NCBI GenBank assembly: GCA_951799425.1 | Contig: OX637395.1 | Span: 12,812,451-12,876,450 of the forward strand | DNA: 64,000 bases | Source: Ilex aquifolium | Taxonomy: Eukaryota > Streptophyta > Magnoliopsida > Aquifoliales > Aquifoliaceae | Reading direction: 5' to 3' | In this document: one piece after another, positions 1-10,326 of the stretch | Position numbering within the stretch: position 1 is the first letter of the stretch | How the letters are laid out: each line of letters opens with the position of its first letter | Position numbers and translations under genes: made by a program | The notes under the pieces: generated by a model | Told to the model about the DNA's origin: nothing | The model's database searches: none | The model's input: only the letters and a program-made list of their open reading frames with translations

Positions 1-1
1 C

Positions 2-1011
2 AAGCAGAGGCCTGAGGAGAACTTGTGATCTTACGTACAGATGTTCAATTCAGAATCTCTGAAGGTGGATATCCCAGACGAAAAGTTTGCCATTACCGCT
101 TTCATTGCAGGATTAGGAGTGCAGTCAAAGGATTTGATGTTCTCTATATCGAAGAACCCTCAAGCAAACATGGCTGAGGTGTTAGCTAAGGCAGAAAAGT
201 ATATAAACAGTGAAGAAGCACTCCTTTCCAAGGTGGGGAGTACGTCCACACGGAAGGAGAAAGAAAAAGAAGAGAGGAAAAGGGACCGAAGTCCCAGGAA
301 AGAAAAAGGGTGAGAAAGATCTCTAAGGAGGGATAGAGATCACTCCCCAAAGAGAAGAGGGAATGTTAGAGACCGCTTGGGCCCCGTGCAGCCTGAGCTC
401 CAGCCTAGATACGGACCTCAGCGATTCACCCCGCTCACCGCCGCTGTGTCCCAAGTTCTGTATGAGGTCCAAAACGAAAAATTCTTAAGGTGGCCACCTC
501 GGATGAAGGCGGATCCAGCAAAGAGAGACCCCACAAAGTATTGTGACTACCACAGAGATCATGGTCATCACACCGATGACTGCATTCAATTAAAGAAGGA
601 GATCGAGTTCCTAATTCAACGAGGACAGTTGCGTCGCTTCGTGGCCCATGACAACCAGAATCGAGCTCTTCCACCGCCGCCACCTCAACAGCAGGTACCT
701 GCACCACATCAGCAGCCTCTAGGTGAGATCAGAGTAATATCTGGAGGATTTGAGGGAGGCGGAGAATCCAGCACAGCCAGGAAAGCGCACCTCCGACGAA
801 TCAGAGCCGAAGAAACTCTCGAAGTGCATACTGTAACCAAAGCACCACGCTTAGACACAGCTATCACTTTTTCAGATTCTGATTTGGAGGGATGCCAATA
901 CCCCCATGATGATCCGTTGGTGGTAAGAGTCGTGGTAGCTAACAGAACCGTTCATCGAGTTCTGATTAATAACGGGAACTCGGCAGACATCATTTAGCGC
1001 CTGCATTCGAC
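2..1011 (+). pseudogene. gag: Element A gag and start of protease (broken)
   Basis: This is the C-terminal part of gag and the protease active-site region. One frame runs from base 2 to about 990 with two nonsense codons, TGA at 26-28 and TGA at 311-313. By comparison with element B the first replaces an arginine CGA, the classic product of CpG deamination. A basic Lys/Arg/Glu-rich stretch precedes a zinc knuckle of pattern C-X2-H-X4-H-X4-C (bases about 540-585), the Tat-type variant. The protease motif that reads D-S-G in element E reads N-N-G here, so the catalytic Asp is lost. A one-base deletion just before 1000 then shifts the frame into the long pol ORF. The element cannot make working Gag-protease. 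Confidence 0.85.
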
Positions 1012-1014
1012 AAA

Positions 1015-4000
1015 ATGGACATAGGAAGGGAAAAACTCAAACCTGTAAGCACTCACTTGCTAGGTTTCTCAAGAGAAAGGGTGCTCCCCCTGAGCTCAAT
1101 CCAACTTATACTCACCCTAGGTGACCGACCTTGCAAAGCCACCACGACCGTAAAATTTCTAGTGGTTGATGCACCTTCTGCATACAATATCCTGCTTGGA
1201 AGGCCTTCCCTTAACTCTATGAGGGCAATCTCATCTGCCTATCACTTGGTTATCAAATTTCCAACAGAAAATGGAATCGGAGTGGTCCGGGGAGACCAGC
1301 GTGTAGCAAGAGAATGCTACATGACGTCTGTGAAGATGAAAGAGGTTGAGAACATCCAATTGGATGAACTCGACATGAGAGATAAGCTGAAAACCAGACC
1401 AATCCCGTCGGAGGAGCTAGAACTTGTACAACTAGATGAAGAGCCCGAGCACCTTGTTTATGTGGGATCCAAGCTGAGCAGAGAGATTAAGGAACTTATC
1501 ATCCAATTTTTAAGGCAAAACATGGATGTGTTTGCCTGGAAACAAGAAGATATAGAAGGTATTGAATCTTCGGTTATCATGCATAAGCTCAGCGTGAACC
1601 CGAGCTGCAAACTCATCAAACAAAAGAGGAGAAGTTTCGCCCCAGAGCGTCAAAAAGCCATTAACGAAGAGGTCAACAAACTACTACATGCCAGAGCCAT
1701 TAGGAAGGTGGATTACCCAGTATGGCTAGCTAATGTTGTCCTAGTTAAGAAGATCAATGGCAAGTGGCGCCTCTGCATTGACTTCACTGACCTCAACAGG
1801 GCCTGCCCCAAGGACAGTTTCCCCTTACCTCGAATAGACTTGATTATGGACGCCACCGCTGGTCACGAGCTCCTCAGCTTCATGGACGCTTTCTCCGGAT
1901 ATAATCAGATCAGAATGGACCCTAATGACCAGGAGAAGACCTCTTTCATAACCGAGCAAGGGACGTATTGTTACCAGGTTATGCCTTTCGGGTTGAAGAA
2001 TGCTGGAGCCACTTATCAGTGCTTGGTGAATAAAATGTTCCAGAAGCAGCTCGGAACGACCATGGAAGTCTACATTGATGATATGTTGGTCAAATCACTA
2101 AAAGCAGAGCTCCATATCAAACATTTGGCGGAATCTTTCCAGGTCTTAAAGGAATACAAAATGAAGCTCAATCCCGCCAAGTGTGCCTTTGGAGTCTCTG
2201 CTGGAAAGTTTCTGGGCTTCATAGTTAATAGCAGAGGAATAGAGGCGAACCCAGAGAAAGTGAAGGCGGTGCTGGATATGCAACCTCCGTCCAATACAAG
2301 GGAGGTGCATCGCCTAACAGGAAGAATAGTTGCCTTAAGCCGCTTCGTATCCAGATCAAGCGACAAGTGTCAACCTTTCTTTCAAGTCTTAAAGAAGGCC
2401 TTCCAGTGGGATGCCCAGTGTGATGAAGCGTTCAGAGCACTGAAACATTATCTGAGCTCCCCACCTACTCTGGTGAGCCCAGTGGAAGGTGAGGTCCTTA
2501 CTCTCTATCTAGCTGTGTCAGATTTCTCAACAAGCGCAGCGCTAGTGAGGGACCGCGACAGAGCTCAGCAACCGGTATATTATTGTAGCAGAGCTCTGAG
2601 GGGGGCAAAGGAGAGATACCCAAAGATGGAGAAGCTCGTCTTAGCCTTAGTCACGACCGCCAGGAGGCTCAGGCCATATTTCCAAGCCCACACTATCGAG
2701 ATCCCAACAGATCAACCAATGAAGCAAGTATTAAGTAAGCCAGAGACTTCGGGTAGGCTGTTGAAGTGGGCCATTGAGCTCAGCGAGTTCGATATCAGGT
2801 ATAAACCGAGAACAGCCATCAAAGGACAAGTGTTGGCTGACTTCATTGTAGAATTCACAGCGGGAACACCCATCGGGGCCACGCAGCTGGTACCTAACCT
2901 CCCCACATGGAAGCTCTCTGTAGATGGAGCTGCCAACGTCCAGGGTAGCGAAGCTGGCTTAATTTTGACCTCCCCTGATGAAATAGATGTTGAATATGCA
3001 TTAAGGTTTGGGTTTAAGGCCTCGAACAACGAGGCAGAATATGAGGCTGTCATAGTAGGTTTAAACCTTGCTCACTCGATGGAAGCAGAACAGCTGGAGA
3101 TCTGCAGTGACTATCTACTCGTGGTGAAGCAGATAGAGGGGTCCTACGAGGCCAAGGGCGAGAAAATGATCCTTTACCTCATAAAGGTACAGGAGTTGAT
3201 CAGGAAGTTTGTGCAAGTCAAGATTATGCATGTCCCCAGATCAGAGAACGCTCGAGCAGATGCGCTAGCAAGGTTAGCAACTACTTCACAGGAGAATTTA
3301 GATAGGTTGATACCAGTCGAGCAGTTGGCAGAGCCATCAGTAGGAGTTGATAAGGAGGAAGTTTTCCCAGTCCTTTCCCCACCTGTTTGGATGGACTCAA
3401 TTAGGGAATATCTTCAGAACAGAACTTTGCCAACAGACCCCAAGGAGGCTGCAAAGATGAGGGTGAGGTCAGCCAGATTTTCTATTATACAAGGGGACTT
3501 ATACAAGCGAGGATTCTCGATGCCTCTCCTCAGATGTGTAGGAGATGAGGATGCCGATTACATTCTTAGGGAGATTCATGAAGGAATTTGCGGTAACCAT
3601 ATCGGAGCTCGAACACTGGCGGGAAAAGTCTTGAGGCAGGGATACTACTGGCCCACCATGCTAAGGGATGCCACCGACCTGGTTAAGAAGTGTAAGGCGT
3701 GTCAGATACATGCAAACATCTCTCATTGCCCACTAGAATTCCTAACTTCGGTGGTAAGCCCTTGGCCCTTTCAGCAATGGGGATTGGACATCCTTGGCCC
3801 TCTCCCCACCAGTATAGGGCAGTGTAAATTCGTCATAATTGGAGTGGACTATTTCACTAAATGGGCTGAGGTGGAGCCTCTGGCCACAATCACGGAGCAA
3901 AAGGTTCAGAATTTCACTTGGAAGTCTATAGTCTGCAGATTTGGAGTACCTAGAGCAATCGTCTCTGATAATGGGAAACAATTTGACAGCCCGAAGTTCA

Positions 4001-4623
4001 AGAAGTTTTGTGCAGAGCTGGGGATAAAAAATTATTTCTCGGCCCCAGCCCATCCACAATCAAATGGACAAGCAGATGTGACAATCAGGACAATCAAAGC
4101 AGCCTTAAAGACCAATCTCGAGTCTTTGAAGGGAAAATGGGTTGAATATATCCCAGAAATGTTGTGGGCATACAAAACAACCCCTAGGACAGCAACTCAG
4201 GAAACACAGTTTGCTTTGGCTTTCGGAACTGAAGCAGTGTCACCTGTAGAGATAGGGATACCATCCCCTAGAACCGAGCTCGCAGATCCAGAGCATAATG
4301 ATGAATCCCTCCTGCTGAACCTCGACCTCTTAGACGAAAGAAGAGAGAAAGCTTTGCAACGCATTCAGAGTTATCAGAGAAAAACCGCGAGATATTACGA
4401 CAGGAAGGTAAGACGCAGAAGTTTCAAGGTTGGAGATTTGGTGCTTAGGAGGCTTTTGCTTGCGAGAAAGGATCCCACACATGGGAAGCTGGGCCCAAAC
4501 TGGGAAGGCCCCTACATCGTTTCAAAAGTAATTAGACCTGGGAACTATAAGTTACAAACAGAAGAAGGAAAGATCCTACCTCACTCCTGGAATGCCGAGC
4601 ATTTTAAGAAGTTCTTTCAGTAA
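1015..4623 (+). CDS. pol: Element A pol: end of protease, RT, RNase H, integrase
   Basis: An open frame of 1202 codons continues the protease fold and then encodes reverse transcriptase (Y-I-D-D near residue 355), RNase H (D-G-A, E-A-E-Y, S-D and A-D-A-L motifs) and integrase with an H-H-C-C finger and a catalytic core. The tail ends with a G-P-Y-type module and no chromodomain. Unlike elements E and F there is no stop codon between protease and RT. The third acidic residue of the integrase D-D-E triad, in the N-G-Q-A-E context of other elements, is Asp here (N-G-Q-A-D), so integration activity is doubtful. The first ATG in the frame is an artefact of the upstream frameshift; the natural protein would be a Gag-Pol fusion. 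It is open but probably not functional. Confidence 0.88.
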   Translation: MDIGREKLKPVSTHLLGFSRERVLPLSSIQLILTLGDRPCKATTTVKFLVVDAPSAYNILLGRPSLNSMRAISSAYHLVIKFPTENGIGVVRGDQRVARECYMTSVKMKEVENIQLDELDMRDKLKTRPIPSEELELVQLDEEPEHLVYVGSKLSREIKELIIQFLRQNMDVFAWKQEDIEGIESSVIMHKLSVNPSCKLIKQKRRSFAPERQKAINEEVNKLLHARAIRKVDYPVWLANVVLVKKINGKWRLCIDFTDLNRACPKDSFPLPRIDLIMDATAGHELLSFMDAFSGYNQIRMDPNDQEKTSFITEQGTYCYQVMPFGLKNAGATYQCLVNKMFQKQLGTTMEVYIDDMLVKSLKAELHIKHLAESFQVLKEYKMKLNPAKCAFGVSAGKFLGFIVNSRGIEANPEKVKAVLDMQPPSNTREVHRLTGRIVALSRFVSRSSDKCQPFFQVLKKAFQWDAQCDEAFRALKHYLSSPPTLVSPVEGEVLTLYLAVSDFSTSAALVRDRDRAQQPVYYCSRALRGAKERYPKMEKLVLALVTTARRLRPYFQAHTIEIPTDQPMKQVLSKPETSGRLLKWAIELSEFDIRYKPRTAIKGQVLADFIVEFTAGTPIGATQLVPNLPTWKLSVDGAANVQGSEAGLILTSPDEIDVEYALRFGFKASNNEAEYEAVIVGLNLAHSMEAEQLEICSDYLLVVKQIEGSYEAKGEKMILYLIKVQELIRKFVQVKIMHVPRSENARADALARLATTSQENLDRLIPVEQLAEPSVGVDKEEVFPVLSPPVWMDSIREYLQNRTLPTDPKEAAKMRVRSARFSIIQGDLYKRGFSMPLLRCVGDEDADYILREIHEGICGNHIGARTLAGKVLRQGYYWPTMLRDATDLVKKCKACQIHANISHCPLEFLTSVVSPWPFQQWGLDILGPLPTSIGQCKFVIIGVDYFTKWAEVEPLATITEQKVQNFTWKSIVCRFGVPRAIVSDNGKQFDSPKFKKFCAELGIKNYFSAPAHPQSNGQADVTIRTIKAALKTNLESLKGKWVEYIPEMLWAYKTTPRTATQETQFALAFGTEAVSPVEIGIPSPRTELADPEHNDESLLLNLDLLDERREKALQRIQSYQRKTARYYDRKVRRRSFKVGDLVLRRLLLARKDPTHGKLGPNWEGPYIVSKVIRPGNYKLQTEEGKILPHSWNAEHFKKFFQ

Positions 4624-4719
4624 GTTTTCCTTGTAATAGAGTTATTTTCAATAAAAATAAGCAAGTGTCTTGATTCATCCTCATATGGTTTCAAAAAAAA
4701 TATAAGTAAATAAATATAT

Positions 4720-5130
4720 ACATGAAACGAGCTCTATAGCTCGGGATCAGCTATTCAACTTATAAAGAACGAAACGAGCTCTATAGCTCGGGATAAGCTA
4801 TTCAGCTTATAAAGAACGAAACGAGCTCTACAGCTTGGGATAAGTTATTCAGCTTATAAAGAACGAAATGAGCTCTACAGCTCCAGATGAGCTCCTCAGC
4901 TCATAAAAAAACGATAAGCTTCTAAGTTTATCAAATTCAAGATGAGCTCCTCAGCTCATAAACAAACGATAAGCTTCTAAGCTTATAAAATCCAAGATGA
5001 GCTCCTCAGCTCATAAAGAAACGATAAGCTTCTAAAGCTTATAGAATCTAGAATGAGCTCCTTATCTCATCTGATAAGAGATGAGCTCTTCAGCTCATAG
5101 AGAGGAAAAACGAGTTCCTCAGCTCATATA
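4720..5130 (+). repeat. Tandem hairpin array downstream of element A pol
   Basis: The first units recur every 46-47 bases and read GAGCTCTATAGCTC then ATAAGCTATTCAGCTTAT. Later units carry ATGAGCTCCTCAGCTCAT and ATAAGCTTCTAAGCTTAT. Each half-unit is a perfect or near-perfect inverted repeat. G-to-A and C-to-T changes occur together on both arms, so pairing is kept while sequence changes. Tandem arrays at this position, 3' of pol, are known for Tat and Ogre elements and can seed satellites. Function is unknown. Confidence 0.85.
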
Positions 5131-5261
5131 TGCACATACACGTTCAAAAAGAAAGATCTGATATTCAAGGATTCACGGATACAAGCGTTCAAAAAGAAGT
5201 AAAAGTGAAACGGAGTTCGGCATTAATCAGAAAGGGAAGGGAATACAAGGAGGTAGAACTC

Positions 5262-6322
5262 CTAATTCTTCTTAAGACGTGACTTCAGCTCGGCTACTTC
5301 ATCTTTCAAGCGCACATTCTCCTCTTTCAGCTCATCCCTTTCTTGTTCAGCGTTGTGGAGCGAATTGAGAAGCTTCTGGCCTGCTGGGGTAAGAAAAACA
5401 GTGGCAAGAGAGTCAGGTGAGAAGGAGCCGTCCCTCTTACGCTTCTTTGAACTCGCGCCAGTATCCTCCTCCTCATCAGAGTTCTCTTCCTCACTTATAT
5501 CCTTCTCGTCAGACTCAGAGGGAGAGGTCCAAGGAGAATCTGGAATGGAGGAAAATTCATATTCAGTAGCCTCAGCCCCAAGCAGATAAAGGTTCTCATT
5601 CGTGATCAATATTCATCATCTCTGGCAAATCCAGATCAGGAGGACCTGCATAACAAGAATATAATAAGAATATATCTTCGTGAAAAAAGTTCAAAAGATC
5701 TCAGCTTGAGCATACCAATGCAAGAAAAGCTCTTCCAGGACCGTGGAATCCTAGCATCAGGACAGCGCAGCTCAGGAGACCGCCAAGACTTCCTAGAAGC
5801 AAAAAAGAAGCGATGAGACCACCCTTCAGGATTGGAATGAAGGTCCAAAACCAAAAGAGGTGAATCAAAGTGCCTCCAACGAAAGGAATTGAAGCAGGGG
5901 ACATCGTCTTCCTCGATCTCAAAGAAGTAAAGGAACTCGGCAACAGAAGGGAACCTACCATTGCCATACAGGCGCCAAAAGAGGAAAAAGCTGACCATAG
6001 TAGCCCATCCTCGAGGGGAAAGGCGAGAGGGGCATAGGCCATAATGGACAAGAACTCGTCCAATAGAAGGATGAATGGGAAGACGAAGTCCCATGTCTAA
6101 GGCACCCTCAAAAAAACAAACCTCCCATCGAGAAAGATAATTGCAAGGCTCGTCAGGAGTAGGTACTCGCAGAGGCAAATCAAGCTCAGCGAAAAATCAC
6201 TTTTTTATGACTACCAGATCAGAAGGCTTCAGTGTTGAAGGAGACAAGTAGCGACAATGCCACTTCCAGTCGATTCCGAAAGAAGTACGTTCTTTGAACA
6301 GAGAAGAAGCGGGGGCAGCCAT
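5262..6322 (-). pseudogene. Element A second antisense gene (Transposase_28-like plus coiled coil), broken
   Basis: Read on the minus strand, an ATG at 6322 opens a frame interrupted by TGA at 6199-6197 and then open to a likely splice donor near 5717. Its core resembles the Transposase_28 ('putative gypsy type transposon') pattern also seen in the larger antisense gene: a hydrophobic L-R-L-P-I-H-P stretch followed by C-P-S-R-L-S-P-R-G-W. An intron-like gap ends with a pyrimidine-rich tract and CAG near 5637. The second exon encodes an acidic Ser/Glu-rich segment, a K-K-R-K-R basic patch and a short coiled coil ending at 5262. The two exons are not cleanly in frame, so a frameshift is likely. 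G has no such gene between its antisense gene and its array. Confidence 0.6.
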
Positions 6323-7000
6323 CAAGGATTACGGTGAAAACAGAAAGTAACCACGAAGATTCAAGAAGAGATTCAGAAATATTTTGGCAAAAAAGAAAGA
6401 AACACAGGAGATATCAGGAGCCTTGAGGAAAATCGTAAGCTTTTAGGAAACCAAGAACCACACGGAAGGCAGAGTCGGCGGTCTTTTTGGTTTCCTAATT
6501 AATAAAGGTAGTTAAGGTTTTGGAAAACAGTTGGGTAAATGCGAGAAGGTGAGTCAGCACAAGGTAACCCCTCCCAATACATTCAATACAATTGGAAATA
6601 AGTCTGACCCTACTTAAACAGAATATTCCTCATACTTCTTTGAGTTGAGCTCAGCTCGGTTGGCAGCCTAGCATCTCCATAGCAAGTTTTTGAGACCTCC
6701 AGTCCCAAGAACCATGCTCACATCAGGATGATGAGTTCCTGATAAGTTCCTTAGAACCCGGCAGCTCATAAAGTCCTTAATTTTGCTTTAAGAAGGACTG
6801 AAGTACTTCTCAAAGCAATGGGGGCAAGAGGAACATGAAACAAAGTAAAAACAACTATGTTTCAAAGCAAAGCCAGAAATCACAACACATCACAATTCAA
6901 AACAAAAATTCAGAAAGTTTCTTTCAAAGTTTGTGTTTGTATTTCAGTGAACAAGTTCAAGGTACAGGAAAGGTGAAATAAGAGTCACATAAGGAAAGCC
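6323..7000. other. Spacer between the two antisense genes of element A
   Basis: There is no convincing reading frame. On the minus strand this stretch would hold the 3' UTR of the large antisense gene and the promoter of the small one. I saw no clear TATA box or repeat structure. Confidence 0.5.
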
Positions 7001-9682
7001 CTAAGTATCTAGGGAAGGCATAATTGAAGGATTTTGCAGCTTGGCAGATGAGCCTTCGACAGTAGGCAAAAGGGAAGAACTTACAGAGGTACCAGCCACA
7101 CGGGTCTCTACTCCCATTGGTTCCGAATTTTGAGCAAGGGCCTCAGTCACAAGGTCAGCTGAGAATGGTGTAGTGGCAGAAACAGTAGGAGTTGTAGCTG
7201 GGAGCTCGGGAGTTGCAGCAACAGAGCCTGTCCCAGTAGAAAGAGCTCCAGAGGTCTCAGCAGGAGGGATGAACATCTCAACACCCTCTAGGGTAGCATC
7301 TGGAGGAGCCAAGCTGTTCCCCTCGCCATCTGTATCAATCTCCTCCAGCTCTTCCTCGGTAGGAATAGTGAAGTTGAAGTCGAGGTCTGGATAAGTCTTC
7401 GTAGCTCGGCGTTTGAAGGTAAGCCATCCAGTGGCCCACTGAGTGGTAACGTCATCCCTAAACTCAGCAATCACGTCATCCTTCTCCTGGACAAGGGTCT
7501 TCTGTGCCTCGAGCTCGGTACAGAGTGCTGCATTTGCCTCAGTCACAGCAAGATAATCCTCCTTTACACTCTGCAAAGAGCTCTGGGCTTCAAAAGCTTC
7601 TTGACTGGCTTTAGCCCAAGCCTCAGATTTAAGCTTTAGCTCTTCCCTGGCTTTTCTCAGCTCATCCCTGGCTTTCTTCTCTCTTTCATCAGCGGCATCT
7701 TTGGCCTTTTGTAAGCCCTGAAGGGAAGAAGTCTGCCTCTCCAACTCCTCCTTGAAGCTTGTCACCTGAGCTTGGAGGTCGTCATTGTCAAAAGTGAGCT
7801 CAGCAACCTTAAACTCATATGCTTTTAAAGCTTTGACAGAGCTCTCAGAGAATTGGATCCTATTCAACAAGCCTTTCACGTGGAGAGCCAGCTAAGGACA
7901 AAAAAAAAAAGAAAAAGAAATAAGCTTAAGGTTACGACACAAAAGAAAAATGGATGTATAAGGATGCTAGAGCTTACAACAGCTGTTCCCTGAATAGCTG
8001 AGCTGATGGTCTCCTCAAGAGGCATGGAAGAAGCTTTTTGGACGTCAAAGTCAGAAAGGACAGAAGAAATGGCCCCAGCAGCAAGATCACTGTTCTCGAA
8101 AAAGGAGTCATCACTCTCCTCCACCTTAGGACTCTTTGCTTCATCACGCCCAGTTTTCTTCGGAAAAGATTCAATAACCTTCCCTGAAGGGCTATAGGTG
8201 AAATTACCAGGTTGGAGGTCAGGGACCAACCTCAAAGCTTCCCTGACCTCAGTCGAGGAAGGAGAAGCCTCGCCTGCTCATTAGTTCGACTTGAAGTGGG
8301 CTGGACCCCTGATGGCAGGCAGGCCTCCACAACTGGTGGGGTGATCAACTTTTGGACTTGCTTCGATGAGGTCGAGGTTGGAAAAGAATAGGGCACCCCC
8401 AATTTTTGAACCTTAGCCCGAGTAACAGGGCTACTTCCAGAGCCGACCACAGCTTTCCGTTTGCCACTTTTCCCACTTCTCGATAAGTGGTCGATCTTGG
8501 CCTGGAGTTCCTCAGAGGTGGGCTTCATTGCGGAAGAGCCTGGAAGGTCTAAGCCAAAATTACGTATATATGAGGAAATAGGAAGAGAGGCAGCACAACT
8601 TATTAGAAAAAGGAATTACCTGCTACTTCTTCAGGTCTGATAACAGAAATAGGAGGCGGGGCTTCTACCTCTATCCCAGGAGGACTAAATCCTCTCTCAA
8701 CCAGAACAAAGGGCTGGATAAGCTCAGAATACCTTTGCGGGTCGCACTTGACCAACTTCAACTTTACTTCCTCGTCCTTAGCACTGAGCTCAGGTCGGGT
8801 ACCTAGACACAACGCAAGCAGAGCAGAGTCAGAAACTTATGATTCTCAAAGCGAAACTCAGTCAACTCGGGCAAGGACTCACGCAAGTTCTCTTGAACAG
8901 TCCAGGCCTTAGGGATACCAAGAGTATCCGTTCTATCAGCAAGGTTGTATTCCCAATTGGTACCCCCAATGAAGAAGAAACGTTTTTTTCCCGTGCTTAT
9001 GGTAGGATGGAATATGAGAGATGATCTACCTAGCGTTGGTTCGCTTGGAGATATACAAGAAGCCCTCAGAAGAGGTCAGCTTGACGTTAAAAAAATCCAA
9101 AAGCAAGGAAATGCTGGGAACCCTGAGCTTGTGGTCCTTAAAGAAGACCAGAAGACCCACCAGAACCCCCCATAAGTTAGGGGAAAACTGATAGGGACAA
9201 ACATTGAAATATTGCAGAACGTTCTTGATGAAGGGGTGCAGAGGAAAGCGAAGGTCATTCTTGAATGCGACCTCAAAGAAGCAAACCCTCTTATGAACTT
9301 TGGCAACGTAAAGGGTGGAGCTGTCTGGACACCAGGGCTGGATACCAGCAAGGAACCCATAGCGGGCAGTGAAAATCTTCATAAAGGAAGGATGGACCTT
9401 GCTAGGGCCCACAAGCTCGGCATGATCCAAGGCAGCTCCTAGGTATGATGTACTACCAGAAACCCCAACCCCACTGAATTTGCCCTTGCCTTTGTCAGGC
9501 TTGGGGGGCATAGGAGAAGACGATGAGGGAAGCTCCTCAGTATTAACTCCGGACTCAACAGCATCAACACCAGGGAAATTATCGATTTCATCACCCACTT
9601 CCCCTAATTCAGTCTCTTCCTCGGCAGACCTACCTTCTAGGGGAGAAACAGAGGAGCGAGTAGCTCCAAAAGAGGCATGCAT
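7001..9682 (-). pseudogene. Element A large antisense gene, four exons, Transposase_28-like and coiled coil
   Basis: Likely exons on the minus strand are 9682-8883, 8802-8620, 8548-7978 and 7891-7001, all with GT-AG borders. Splicing exon 2 to 3 gives the peptide D-L-P-G-S-S-A-M-K, matched in element G by D-L-P-G-S-S-T-M-K, which supports the intron. The N-terminal half has an acidic Ser/Pro-rich lead and then a R-F-P-L-H-P-F and C-P-Y-Q-F-S-P-N pattern typical of Pfam Transposase_28. Exon 3 is basic and Ser-rich; exon 4 is a long coiled coil followed by a T-Q-W-A-T-G-W motif and an acidic tail. Damage: a Gln codon is TAG at the end of the ORF beginning at 9682 (near 9026), one base is inserted downstream, and exon 3 is frameshifted near 8235. 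The name transposase is historical; no catalytic motif is visible. Confidence 0.72.
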
Positions 9683-10307
9683 GTTTGGGCAGGAAAAAGG
9701 AAGATCAAAGGAACGATAGAGAGGAGGAACACCAGTCAAACACTCTCTAATAACCCTAGGGTCAGCGCAATAGCTTCCAACAGCGAGTATGTGCACAATA
9801 GAACTCCAATCCACAAAATGGGGAAGGGGAGACAAGCAGCAATCATGGGACCAGAATTAAAAGAACCTATGAGCCCAGAAACGCAACAACCACCTCGAAC
9901 ACAAAGGATCCAGAACGAGAAAAGATGAAAAGCGAACAGGAAAAAATGTACCTAGCTAGGAAAGAGAAACGAGCAACAATCCAGAGCAAAATTGAAGGAA
10001 GAAAGCACCGCAGATCCTCAAGTCGAACACAAAGACTCGATTTTGGGCGAGAATCAGAGAACTTCAAGCTGGAAAATCGGAAACCGAAAGGAAAGAAGTT
10101 GAACAGGGGGAAGAGGCGGTTCAAATAGCCGTTTGGGTATTTAAAGCTTAAGAGATGTGGGCTGAAACGTGCGCGGGAATCGAGGAAAGCCATGATTGCT
10201 GCAAAACCGTCAAAAGGCTTCAGTCACGTGCAAGTCAGGGTCAGCCACGCGCAGATCTAGCTCGGTTTAAAAAAAAACAGCTCAGCCCTTGCCCAAGCTC
10301 ACTTGAG
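9683..10307 (-). promoter_or_regulatory. Presumed promoter and 5' leader of element A antisense gene
   Basis: On the minus strand this stretch lies between the 3' LTR and the antisense ATG. It has an AT-rich TTTAAATAC box near 10140 and a T-A-G/GTACAT donor-like site near 9950, also found in G (TAG/GTACGT near 60435) and B (TAG/GTATGT near 30423). The shared donor suggests a 5' UTR intron. The start and acceptor are not certain. Confidence 0.35.
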
Positions 10308-10326
10308 GCAGGGGCTGGGGGGCAAC
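10308..10326 (+). promoter_or_regulatory. Polypurine tract of element A
   Basis: A G-rich tract (aggggctggggggcaac) directly precedes the 3' LTR. It would prime plus-strand DNA synthesis. G has the equivalent tract next to its LTR. Confidence 0.8.

Noticed and set aside
4623-4720. Chromodomain at the end of element A integrase
   Set aside because: The protein ends right after the G-P-Y-type tail; no aromatic cage motif is present, which fits Tat and not a chromovirus.
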